48,644 nt of DNA from an uncultured Ruminococcus sp. (GCA_905233145.1 CAJODI010000005.1:1-48644); one strand, 5' to 3'. Numbered from the stretch's first letter, positions 1 through 8,603 are shown. The notes: generated by a model from the sequence alone, not told the origin. Numbers and translations: made by a program.

Positions 1-681
1 TCACGGAAATTTGTGGGATGAACGAACAGAAGGGATAGACAGATAACGAATCAAGGTAAAGAAGAAGTCATCATCCCGGTAACCGTAACCGATACGTTTA
101 GCGACCTTAATCTTGTTGTTGAAGCCTTCAAGTTTACCTGTACTGATGGGAAAAATAGCATGAGCAGCTAAACCGAGAAGTCTTTTCTCCTTCTGCTGAG
201 CAAACTTGACCAAAGCAGGAATAGAACTTTCTTTAGCGGCGTCAAACCATTTTGACCATCCGTCGAGCGATTGTTGGTAGTCTTTCAGCTCATAAAGTCT
301 GCACATTTCCTCTTTCATGGCATAACAAACCGCAAGATCATGATGATCTTGTAGAATAGATTGCAGATGTTCGGTTTTTCTTTCGGAGAGCTTTTTTCCG
401 TTGGTGAGTAATGACCAACGCAGTTTCTTTAGCTGGCTGTATTCTTGCTTCTCGGCTTTAGCTTCCTGCTTGAGAGATTTTAATGTTTCCTTGTCGGTAT
501 CATCCGGAATATCTGCAAGGATTTCTTTTGCTTTGGCTTTATGCTTACGCGCTTCATCCAAACGGACAACGCCGAGAACATCTCTGCCAAATTGTGACTG
601 CATATGAAAACGATCATACACGATCTGTGCCTTTGGCAAATGCTTTGTCACAAGCTTGTTGTATGAAGCGTTCATGTCCAT
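1..681 (-). pseudogene. ISL3-family transposase, C-terminal fragment (DDE domain)
   Basis: Protein reads (IA)MDMNASYNKLVTKHLPKAQIVYDRFHM...STGKLEGFNNKIKVAKRIGYGYRDDDFFFTLIRY, typical of the ISL3 DDE transposase C-terminal half. An in-frame TGA lies just upstream of the ATG and the N-terminal half is absent. Confidence 0.85.
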
Positions 682-759
682 CGCTATCTGTCAATGAAGG
701 TTTCCGCTTGTTCATTCGCTTTCAATCCAATCACCTCAAAAACACTACTATATATATTA

Positions 760-939
760 TTATAAGTATATTACCTTAATATTCTTTTTTCGAGCGCAGG
801 ACAGCTTGACGATTATTTCATCTATTACATCGGTATATCTCCCTTGTTCGATAAAGGAGTTTTTGAGATCAATCAGGGATTTCAGCACCTCCGATCGTTC
901 TTCATTCGTTAAGTATATATGGTATTTGGGCGTTCTCAT
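760..939 (-). CDS. small conserved hypothetical protein (MRTPKYHIYLTNEERSEVLKSLIDLKNSFIEQGRYTDVIDEIIVKL...)
   Basis: ORF with internal ATG at 939 (MRTPKYHIYL). Resembles a short protein found in many copies in gut Clostridia. Confidence 0.6.
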   Translation of the reverse strand: MRTPKYHIYLTNEERSEVLKSLIDLKNSFIEQGRYTDVIDEIIVKLSCARKKNIKVIYL

Positions 940-1164
940 AAAATCACTTCCTTCTGCCATTATTATATGTCAGAAGCTGGCGCAGCTCAATTTTGCGAAC
1001 GAACTACCACCATACCGCACACCTAACTCTGTTAGCAGGGCTTTTGAGGGATTTTTCCTGCTGTTAGCAAGAAAGCGATTTTTGTTAGCAAAAACGGCGG
1101 TTTCGTGCTAACATCTGTTAGATTACCGCACACTTTTGTTAGCACGATATGGATAAGCGGAAGC

Positions 1165-1213
1165 CGTAAAAAGAGAAAAGCCGCTTTCGATGAAAATTCA
1201 TCAAAAACGGCTT
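1165..1213 (-). terminator. Rho-independent terminator downstream of tRNA-Arg
   Basis: Minus-strand AAGCCGTTTTTGATGAATTTTCATCGAAAGCGGCTT followed by TTCTCTTTTTA. Confidence 0.7.
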
Positions 1214-1217
1214 AAAA

Positions 1218-1294
1218 TGGCGTCCTCGGCGGGATTCGAACCCACGGCCTTCCGCTTAGGAGGCGGACGCTCTATCCGGCTGAGCTACGAAGAC
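1218..1294 (-). tRNA. tRNA-Arg (anticodon CCT), CCA encoded
   Basis: Reverse complement GTCTTCGTAGCTCAGCCGGATAGAGCGTCCGCCTCCTAAGCGGAAGGCCGTGGGTTCGAATCCCGCCGAGGACGCCA folds as a cloverleaf; anticodon loop CTCCTAA. Confidence 0.95.
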
Positions 1295-1367
1295 GTGTAT
1301 TAAATTTGAGATTATTCTACCACATTACCAAACACTTTTCAACCGAAAGTGTGTGTTGCAACATTTT

Positions 1368-1407
1368 CTTAGGAGGCGAACGCTCTATCCAACTGAGCTA
1401 CTGAGAC
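1368..1407 (-). pseudogene. 5' half of a tRNA-Arg(CCT)-like gene
   Basis: Reverse complement GTCTCAGTAGCTCAGTTGGATAGAGCGTTCGCCTCCTAAG resembles the adjacent tRNA-Arg from the acceptor stem through the anticodon loop, then diverges. Confidence 0.75.
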
Positions 1408-1612
1408 AAATGAAAATCCACCCGGATTTACCACTTCATTTTATCGCAAATGCTGCGGTTTGTCAAGGGAAGCAAAATAAAAACTCACACCTATCCTTTG
1501 CGTAGACTGTGTTTTGCGATACGCACAGCCTTAATAAGGGGGTTTATTTTGCTGATAAAATGATGTATAATATACATAGCTTTATCGACAAAATTCGCGC
1601 GGAGGGATTTGC

Positions 1613-4396
1613 ATGTCAACCGGCTTTGAAAAAAACTATAAAGATATTTCAGACACCAAGCTGTGGGAAATTTTCAGAGAAAAATGCAGCGATGATGAAT
1701 TTGTCGTTGCGGTCGGCAGAGTGTGCGAGGAAGGAATACTAAAATCCAAGGATATAATCCGCTTTTTTCCGAATTTCACTCTGCATGATATCACGCATAT
1801 CAGAAACGTCTGCAACTGGATGACCGAGCTGCTCGGCGAAAGGGCAAATGAGCTAACCGCACAAGACGCGGCAATGCTCTTGATGTCGGCGTGCTGTCAC
1901 GATATAGGCATGAGCGTTTCGGCAGAGCAGGAAAAGAAGCTTGAAGAAGAGTATAATTCCAAAGCGGAGCAGAGAGAATATGTCAGGCTTCACCACCACG
2001 AGCGAGTGGGAGAACACCTTACTCCAAATGTTTGGAATGATAAATTAGATAAGGACATGCATTTGCAGAAAAACGGTATCACAATAGATGATTTGATCGA
2101 CCTTTGTGAAAGTCACGGCGAGGCTTTGAAAGTTCCCACCGACAAAAAAGAATATGACCTGAGACTTTGCGCGGTATTGCTGCGCCTTGCGGATATTTTG
2201 GACTTTGATTCGTCGCGCGCGCCACAGTCGCTTTTTGAGCACATGGGGCTTGACGCGCCCGAAAATTTTGAGCAGGAAATCAGTCAGCTCGAATGGATAA
2301 AAAACCGTTCGGGAAGCTTTAAAATCGTTGACGGCGAGCTTGTTTATACGGCACGCTACAACGACCCGAACATTGAGCACAAGGTAAACGAATACCTAAA
2401 ATGGGTAAAAGAGGAAATTGAAGCTTGCAGGGAGTACATTTCAATATATGCCGGAAACTGGAACGATCTCAGACTTCCATTTAAAATCACGCCTGTTATT
2501 GTTAGGAATGGATATGAGGGCGGAGATTTTCACATCACAATGGATCAGGAACGAATCATAAATTTGCTCGCCGGAGAAAATCTTTATTCCGACTCCTGCG
2601 TATTCGTGCGCGAGCTTTTGCAAAATTCGATCGACGCCATTCTTTGGCGCGGCGAAAACGACCCGTATTTCGACGCTAAAAAGGACGGCAAAATCAAAAT
2701 TACAACGTGGCATGACGAGACCGGTCAGGGCTGGTTCAAAATCGAGGACAACGGCACCGGCATGGACGAAAATATCATCAAAAATTATTTTTTGAGAGCC
2801 GGTCGCTCGTACTACACCTCTGACGATTTTGAAAAGGAGCGCGACATTTATTCGCGCAACAAGACCTACAAGCCGATCAGCCGCTTTGGAATCGGAATAC
2901 TTTCCTGCTTTATGAGCGACAAAAACAACAAGCTTGAGGTTTCAACAAAGCGGTATTCGCACGACAGAGCAATTAAAAATCCGGGTCTGCGCCTGAGCGT
3001 GACCGGACTAAAAGGATATTATTCGCTTGCAAAAGAGGATAAACCGGGCGTATGCGACTGGCAGAAAATGCCGGTGCAAAAGGGAGAGAAAGAAGAATAT
3101 TTCAGAACCGAGCCGGGAACAACGATTTGCGTTGGCATGAATCTTTTTGACCTCGGAGATTACCGCAGTATCAAAGAGGTTGTGGATAAGTATGTTCAGT
3201 TTCCCGATATAACAATTGAATATAAAGGAATCGATGGTCCGGACAAATATCCAACCAAAGACGAGCTTATGAAAGCGATCGCAGAGCTGAAAAAGGAGCA
3301 CGGCGATACTTGTCCGATTGTTTGTAAGCACCCGATACCCAAAGAAGAATTTGAAAAGTTAAAAGCTTATTTTCCTGAGCTTGAGTGGAAATCAGTTCCT
3401 GAGTTAGTATTCAGATTTTATCCTTTGGATAATTATACTTCCGGAGATGATCTATGTGGTTTGGCAGTAAGTGGTTATTATCGTTACATAGAACTTCTAT
3501 TTCTCACCGAATTACTCAGCGAATCCGAATATGAATTATTTAATTGCCTTTTTCATAGAAGTAATAGAAATAATGCAACAACATCTTATAATGGAGTTTT
3601 TGCCGATTGTAGAGAATATGAAATTACTGATTTCACAATGATTTTTTTACTTAGAGGCATCTATGCTCCGGAAGTTAATGTTGCTCGTGATTCGATCACT
3701 AATCTCCCGATTGAAGCAGCCGTAGAATTCAACATAATACATGATTCTATTAGATTATATACTGGTGAAGACTATTATACATCAGATTATCATTATATAT
3801 CCGAAAAAGAGCTAAGTGAACTGATAAAAAAACATCCCGAATGGGAATCAAGAATTGTTTTAAAGGATTATGACGGGAATGAAAAAGCCGTATCCGAGAT
3901 AACTAAAGGTGATTCTTTTACTCTCTACCCATTTCAAAAAAAATCTCTAAATGATAATGTAGCTATAGCATTTTTAAAAGAAAAATATTCTTTATCTTTT
4001 TCAGTGGAACAAGAGGAATTTTTCATAGAAGATAAAGAAGAAAACTATTCAGATACAAGTGATTTTCCGGTTCAAATGTTTTTCAAAATTCGGTATAACA
4101 GAGAGCTTCTGGGAGTGATTTCAAACTCCATATTTAATAATGGAATAAATGTCTATTCCCCGGAGCACAGATTTTCACAATGGCTTATAAAAAATCGTGA
4201 AAAGCTTGAAAACGAATTGCCCACAGTTTACAAAAAGATATTGGAAATCATGATAATGTCAGAATATACAACAGTTGTTATAAAAAATCTTAACGAGCAA
4301 CTCACTCAGCTCAAAAACTACCGATACAATTATTTCGGGATCAGCGATGAGCTTTATCTTACGGAAACTGATTTAGCAGTACCAAATATTAGCTAA
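1613..4396 (+). CDS. HD-domain plus Hsp90-like (GHKL) ATPase fusion protein
   Basis: HD signatures: HDITHI, CCHDIG, RLHHHERVGEHL, LLRLADILDFDSSRAP. GHKL/Hsp90 signatures: VFVRELLQNSIDAI, KIEDNGTGMDENIIKNYF, SRFGIGILSCFM. Confidence 0.85.
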   Translation: MSTGFEKNYKDISDTKLWEIFREKCSDDEFVVAVGRVCEEGILKSKDIIRFFPNFTLHDITHIRNVCNWMTELLGERANELTAQDAAMLLMSACCHDIGMSVSAEQEKKLEEEYNSKAEQREYVRLHHHERVGEHLTPNVWNDKLDKDMHLQKNGITIDDLIDLCESHGEALKVPTDKKEYDLRLCAVLLRLADILDFDSSRAPQSLFEHMGLDAPENFEQEISQLEWIKNRSGSFKIVDGELVYTARYNDPNIEHKVNEYLKWVKEEIEACREYISIYAGNWNDLRLPFKITPVIVRNGYEGGDFHITMDQERIINLLAGENLYSDSCVFVRELLQNSIDAILWRGENDPYFDAKKDGKIKITTWHDETGQGWFKIEDNGTGMDENIIKNYFLRAGRSYYTSDDFEKERDIYSRNKTYKPISRFGIGILSCFMSDKNNKLEVSTKRYSHDRAIKNPGLRLSVTGLKGYYSLAKEDKPGVCDWQKMPVQKGEKEEYFRTEPGTTICVGMNLFDLGDYRSIKEVVDKYVQFPDITIEYKGIDGPDKYPTKDELMKAIAELKKEHGDTCPIVCKHPIPKEEFEKLKAYFPELEWKSVPELVFRFYPLDNYTSGDDLCGLAVSGYYRYIELLFLTELLSESEYELFNCLFHRSNRNNATTSYNGVFADCREYEITDFTMIFLLRGIYAPEVNVARDSITNLPIEAAVEFNIIHDSIRLYTGEDYYTSDYHYISEKELSELIKKHPEWESRIVLKDYDGNEKAVSEITKGDSFTLYPFQKKSLNDNVAIAFLKEKYSLSFSVEQEEFFIEDKEENYSDTSDFPVQMFFKIRYNRELLGVISNSIFNNGINVYSPEHRFSQWLIKNREKLENELPTVYKKILEIMIMSEYTTVVIKNLNEQLTQLKNYRYNYFGISDELYLTETDLAVPNIS

Positions 4397-4406
4397 CCGC
4401 AAAACA

Positions 4407-4434
4407 AAAGGCGACCGTCGGTCGCCTTTGTGTT
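4407..4434 (+). terminator. Rho-independent terminator
   Basis: AAAGGCGACC-GTC-GGTCGCCTTT followed by TGTGTT. Confidence 0.8.
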
Positions 4435-4464
4435 GGATTTATCATCTTTCGTTGGTTGCCCGGC

Positions 4465-4725
4465 TTATTTCGCCGAAGCTGCCGAATATGCTTCCCTTAC
4501 CGCTATTGCAAGCTGGTCTGCGCACGAGGTGGGGCGTCTGCCGCAGGTGTTGCCCCTCAGCTTTTCTTCGATCTGCTCGACCGTCCAGCCGTCAACCAGC
4601 TTTGAGATCGCCTTTAGGTTGCCGTTGCAGCCGCCCAAAAATTCAATATTGGTTATAACGTTGCCCTCAATGTGAAAATGAATCTCAAGCGCGCAAACGC
4701 TTTTGGTTCGATATACATAGTCCAT
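4465..4725 (-). CDS. TSCPD domain-containing protein (TIGR03905-like)
   Basis: MDYVYRTKSVCALEIHFHIEGNVITNIEFLGGCNGNLKAISKLVDGWTVEQIEEKLRGNTCGRRPTSCADQLAIAV; conserved Cys motifs. Confidence 0.85.
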   Translation of the reverse strand: MDYVYRTKSVCALEIHFHIEGNVITNIEFLGGCNGNLKAISKLVDGWTVEQIEEKLRGNTCGRRPTSCADQLAIAVREAYSAASAK

Positions 4726-4795
4726 TTTGAAATCTCCTTTTTATTGCCGCCGCGCGGCGTACATGTATACAATAATACTCATTCGCGGCAAAATG

Positions 4796-5506
4796 TCAAG
4801 CAAAATCAACATTTTCGCCCGGCTTTTCTCCTGTCAAAAACTCAATGCTGCGCTCGATCGAGTCCTTTGAGCTGCCCCATTCCTGACCCTTGCTGCGATA
4901 ATCGAACATCGAGCAAAAATGCGTGATGTCCGCCTTGAGCGAGACCAGATAATTTTTGGTCAGCGCGGCGGTGTCCGCATAAAAATCCGACAGGTTCTTT
5001 GAGCCTACTCCGCCCTTGCCCATTGCCGCGCGCATAAGAAAATCATAGTGCTTTAGGCAGATGTACGGCTGCTCGTTAAAAAGCCTTTTGAACTCGCCGC
5101 CCTTTGACCATTCAACAAAGATCGTCGCGGTAAAATGCAGCATGTCGCTTTTGATCCGGTCGCAAACATAGCAGCTCTCAAGCTCGGCTTTTATCCCGTC
5201 AAGCTGCTTTTTGTCGGGCTTTCCCTTTAGCTTTTTGGGCATATATCGGTCGATAAGCTCCTGCAAATGGCTCTCCAAAATCAGCGCGTTGGGCAGCTTT
5301 TGACCCACGGCGAACATCTGAGAAAAATGGCGGTGGCAAAAGCCCTTTTTGTTGGTCTCTATCCTAACGCTCGGCTCCATCATCGCGTCGCCGGTGATAA
5401 ACCTGACGTACTGCTCCTCAAGCATACTCTCCATCCGGCAGATCGGACAGCCGTCCTTTGGGGCAAAAATATCGTTGATCGGAATTGTGCAGATAGTTTC
5501 TTTCAT
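4796..5506 (-). CDS. DUF6062-like protein with paired Cys motifs
   Basis: MKETICTIPINDIFAPKDGCPICRMES...GFCHRHFSQMF...SCYVCDRI...YICLKHYDFLM. Confidence 0.7.
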   Translation of the reverse strand: MKETICTIPINDIFAPKDGCPICRMESMLEEQYVRFITGDAMMEPSVRIETNKKGFCHRHFSQMFAVGQKLPNALILESHLQELIDRYMPKKLKGKPDKKQLDGIKAELESCYVCDRIKSDMLHFTATIFVEWSKGGEFKRLFNEQPYICLKHYDFLMRAAMGKGGVGSKNLSDFYADTAALTKNYLVSLKADITHFCSMFDYRSKGQEWGSSKDSIERSIEFLTGEKPGENVDFA

Positions 5507-5573
5507 AAGCTTTGCTTCTCCTTATGGATTCATCAAAGTCATTATACCATATTCTCTCTGAATATGCTATACT

Positions 5574-6184
5574 TTTTAGTGTGGAGTTTGGAGTGTGGAG
5601 TGTGGAGCTTCGGTCGAGGAGACAGGTTTTCTTTGAAAAACACGTTTGTTCCCGACCGGATAATAAAGGTCGCTTTGCTCCGAAGTATTATTGTTTATTG
5701 GATGTGATACAATGAAACCGGAAAATACGATTAGGTATAAAAGTAAAAAATTCGCCGTCAGGATCGTTAGGGTGTATCGTTATTTGACGTTGGAAAAACA
5801 TGAATATGTTATGTCAAAACAGCTTTTGCGCTGCGGAACAAGCATAGGGGCAAATATAGCTGAGAGCGAGTGTGCCATCAGCCGAAATGACTTTGTTTCA
5901 AAGGTTTATATTGCGCTAAAGGAGTGCTCCGAAACCGCATATTGGCTTGAACTCTTGTTGGAAACAGATTATCTGAACAAAAATCAATTTCAATCGTTGT
6001 ATAATGATTGCATGGAAATGAAAAAAATGATGCAGGCTACCACGAGAACTATGACTGCCGGTAAGCAATTATAAATTAGGAGCGAAGCGACCTTTATAAA
6101 TCCGGTCGGGATTAAACGTCTTTTTCAAATAAAACCTTTCTCGACCGAAACTCCACACTCCACACTCCAAACTCCACACTAAAA
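5574..6184. mobile_element. intervening-sequence-like element: long inverted repeat enclosing an S23/four-helix-bundle ORF
   Basis: Left arm 5574-5680 and right arm 6078-6184 are near-complementary over ~107 nt (TTTTAGTGTGGAGTTTGGAGTGTGGAGTGTGGAG...GGTCGCTTYGCTCC). The ORF fills the loop. Confidence 0.8.
5712..6074 (+). CDS. four helix bundle protein (S23/IVP family)
   Basis: MKPENTIRYKSKKFAVRIVRVYRYLTLEKHEYVMSKQLLRCGTSIGANIAESECAISRNDFVSKVYIALKECSETAYWLELL; ATG at 5712. Confidence 0.88.
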   Translation: MKPENTIRYKSKKFAVRIVRVYRYLTLEKHEYVMSKQLLRCGTSIGANIAESECAISRNDFVSKVYIALKECSETAYWLELLLETDYLNKNQFQSLYNDCMEMKKMMQATTRTMTAGKQL

Positions 6185-6199
6185 GAAGGTTTATTATTT

Positions 6200-7042
6200 A
6201 TGGAATATATTTTACAAAACAATGGCGTCTTGGTAAAGGGCGTAACCGACCTTGACCTTGCCCAAACTCTTGACTGCGGACAAAGCTTTAGGTGGACGCA
6301 GCAGGGCGACGGCTCGTTTTCGGGCGTTGCGTTCGGGCGGAGAGTAAGCGTTTCGCTCGACGGCGACAGGTTTTTTATTCGCGGCGCGTCGGCTGAGGAT
6401 TTTGAAAAATACTGGCGCGGATATTTTGACCTTGACCTTGATTACGGAAGCATCAGAAAATCGGTAGCTGCCCTTCACCCGGTTTTGTCCGAGGCGGCTC
6501 AGTATGCCCCGGGAATCAGGATTTTGAGGCAAGAGCCGTGGGAGGCTTTGTGTACGTTTATCATTTCGCAAAACAACAACATAAAGCGGATCAAGGGCAT
6601 AGTCGATCGGCTGTGCGAAAGCTTTGGAGAGGACATCGGCGGCGACTTTGCTTTTCCGAGTGCCGAAACGCTTGCCGTGCTTTCGCCCGACGACCTTGCG
6701 CCGCTGCGCGCAGGGTTCAGAAACCGCTACATTATCGACGCGGCTCAAAAAGTGGCTTCGGGCGAGGTTGACCTTGAAGCCTGCCGCACGCTTGAATATG
6801 AGCAGGCGCGGCGCGAGCTGATGAAAATTACGGGCGTGGGCGTAAAGGTCGCCGACTGCACCTTGCTGTTCGGACTGCACAGGATAGAGGCGTTCCCTGT
6901 GGACGTTTGGATGAAGCGCGCGCTTAAAACGCTCTTTCCGGGAATGACTCCGGCGGATTTCGGCGAGTATGCAGGAATCGCTCAGCAATACATATTCCAC
7001 TACAGCCGAATGCACCCGGAGGTATTTGAGAACGATAAATAA
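6200..7042 (+). CDS. ogg: 8-oxoguanine DNA glycosylase (OGG1-type, HhH-GPD)
   Basis: TLDCGQSFRW N-domain; ITGVGVKVADCTLLFGLHRIEAFPVDVWMKRAL HhH-GPD motif with catalytic K and D. Confidence 0.9.
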   Translation: MEYILQNNGVLVKGVTDLDLAQTLDCGQSFRWTQQGDGSFSGVAFGRRVSVSLDGDRFFIRGASAEDFEKYWRGYFDLDLDYGSIRKSVAALHPVLSEAAQYAPGIRILRQEPWEALCTFIISQNNNIKRIKGIVDRLCESFGEDIGGDFAFPSAETLAVLSPDDLAPLRAGFRNRYIIDAAQKVASGEVDLEACRTLEYEQARRELMKITGVGVKVADCTLLFGLHRIEAFPVDVWMKRALKTLFPGMTPADFGEYAGIAQQYIFHYSRMHPEVFENDK

Positions 7043-7061
7043 GGTTTTTGACGCTTCGCTA

Positions 7062-7090
7062 TTGACACAACAGCGGATTGTATATATTAT
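7062..7090 (+). promoter_or_regulatory. sigma-A-like promoter
   Basis: TTGACA-17 nt-TATTAT. Confidence 0.6.
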
Positions 7091-7151
7091 TAATAAAGAG
7101 AATTATGCAGAAAGCGGCTGTGTGTGCCGCGTTAAGAAAGGAAGATTTTTG

Positions 7152-7697
7152 TTGGAAGGCTTTATAGAACAGGTTGTAAAACGTGTGAACAAGCCAAAGC
7201 AGCTGATTATCAAAATCATTGCGGTGGTTTTGCTAATCACAGTGCCGCTGGGAGTTGCTATGCTCGCGCCGATTGTGGGGATCCCATATTTGATTTATGT
7301 CGGATTTTTCATTTTTATAGGAGGAATCTATGCGGTTTGGTATGTTTTCTCTCAGCAAAAGGTGGACTTTGAATATTCTGTTTCGGACGACGAATTGATT
7401 GTTGCGAAAATCATTTCGCTGAGAAAGCGCAAGAATCTTTGCAAGGTAAAAATCCGCGACATCGAGCGGCTTGACAAGGGCAAAAAGACAATCGAAGACC
7501 TCAGAATTTCAAAAACATTTGAGGCGGCGCACGATATTGACATGGATAGCGAGAATTTTTATGCTGTTTTTAACAGCGCGGCGTACGGAAAATCTGTTTT
7601 GATTTTCTCGCCTAACGAAGAAATCTTGCAGGCAATGAAAAGATATCTTAACCGCGAAATTGTAGTAAAGCTGTTCTATCAGCAGAAGGTTGTATGA
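7152..7697 (+). CDS. membrane protein with PH-like C-terminal region (DUF6106-like)
   Basis: TTG start after AAGGAAG; LEGFIEQVVKRVNKPKQLIIKIIAVVLLITVPLG... two TM segments then beta-rich region. The track start at 6969 overlaps the ogg gene. Confidence 0.6.
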   Translation: MEGFIEQVVKRVNKPKQLIIKIIAVVLLITVPLGVAMLAPIVGIPYLIYVGFFIFIGGIYAVWYVFSQQKVDFEYSVSDDELIVAKIISLRKRKNLCKVKIRDIERLDKGKKTIEDLRISKTFEAAHDIDMDSENFYAVFNSAAYGKSVLIFSPNEEILQAMKRYLNREIVVKLFYQQKVV

Positions 7698-7698
7698 T

Positions 7699-8568
7699 AT
7701 GCTGCAAACCGACGCAAACATAGTAAAAAAAGCTTTTCCGCCGCGACCGCAGGATTCCAACAAAGGCAGCTTTGGTTCGCTGCTCAGCGTATGCGGCTGC
7801 TACGGAATGGCAGGCGCGGCGATAATGGCAGGCAAGGCGGCTCTGCGCTGCGGCTTGGGACTGCTAAAATGCGCCTTGCCCAAAAGCATATATCCGATTG
7901 CAGCGGCGCAGCTTTTGGAGAGCGTTTTTCTGCCGATTGACGAAACGCACGACGGAAAAATCAGCGCGTCAGAGCTTGAAAAACTGCTTTGTGAAGCGGA
8001 AAAATCCACAGCCGTGTTGATTGGCTGCGGACTTTCGGTGAGTGAGGACACGAAAAAAATCGTCAGGGGCTTTATATGCAATTGCAAAAAGCCGATGCTT
8101 CTTGACGCGGACGCGCTCAATTGCATTTGCGACTCTCCCGAGATCCTCACGACGGCAAAGGCAAAAATAATAATCACTCCTCACCCCGGCGAAATGGGCA
8201 GACTGGTCGGAAAAACCGCTGCTGAGGTGAATTCCGCACGCATCGAAACCGCCGTGAATTTCGCAAAAAAATACGGTGTTGTGACGGTGCTAAAGGGGAG
8301 CGGCACAATAATCGCCTCGCCGAATGGAAAAAGTCTGCTGAACACCACGGGCAACAGCGGAATGGCGACCGGAGGAAGCGGCGACGTTCTTGCAGGCATA
8401 GCCGGCGCGTTGCTCGCGCAGGGAGCCGAGGCGTTTGACGCAGCGGCAGCCGCGGTTTATCTCCACGGAAAAGCAGGAGACATAGCCGCAAATGAGCTCG
8501 GTAAAATCTCGATGCTGCCAACGGATATAATCAACTGTATTCCGGTTGCGCTGAAAGAGATTACATAA
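7699..8568 (+). CDS. nnrD: ADP-dependent NAD(P)H-hydrate dehydratase
   Basis: FPPRPQDSNKGSFGSLLSVCGCYGMAGAAIMAGKAALRCGLGL...TPHPGEMGRL...TGNSGMATGGSGDVLAGIAGALLAQG. Confidence 0.92.
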   Translation: MLQTDANIVKKAFPPRPQDSNKGSFGSLLSVCGCYGMAGAAIMAGKAALRCGLGLLKCALPKSIYPIAAAQLLESVFLPIDETHDGKISASELEKLLCEAEKSTAVLIGCGLSVSEDTKKIVRGFICNCKKPMLLDADALNCICDSPEILTTAKAKIIITPHPGEMGRLVGKTAAEVNSARIETAVNFAKKYGVVTVLKGSGTIIASPNGKSLLNTTGNSGMATGGSGDVLAGIAGALLAQGAEAFDAAAAAVYLHGKAGDIAANELGKISMLPTDIINCIPVALKEIT

Positions 8569-8603
8569 TTTTACGATCAACGTAATTAGATAAACCAAAC
8601 AAA

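Noticed and set aside
5267-5707. 146-aa plus-strand ORF overlapping the DUF6062-like gene and the left arm of the IVS-like element
   Set aside because: Antisense to a better-supported gene and reads through the inverted-repeat arm.
6212-7015. 267-aa minus-strand ORF opposite ogg
   Set aside because: Antisense to a well-supported HhH-GPD glycosylase; composition typical of a shadow ORF.
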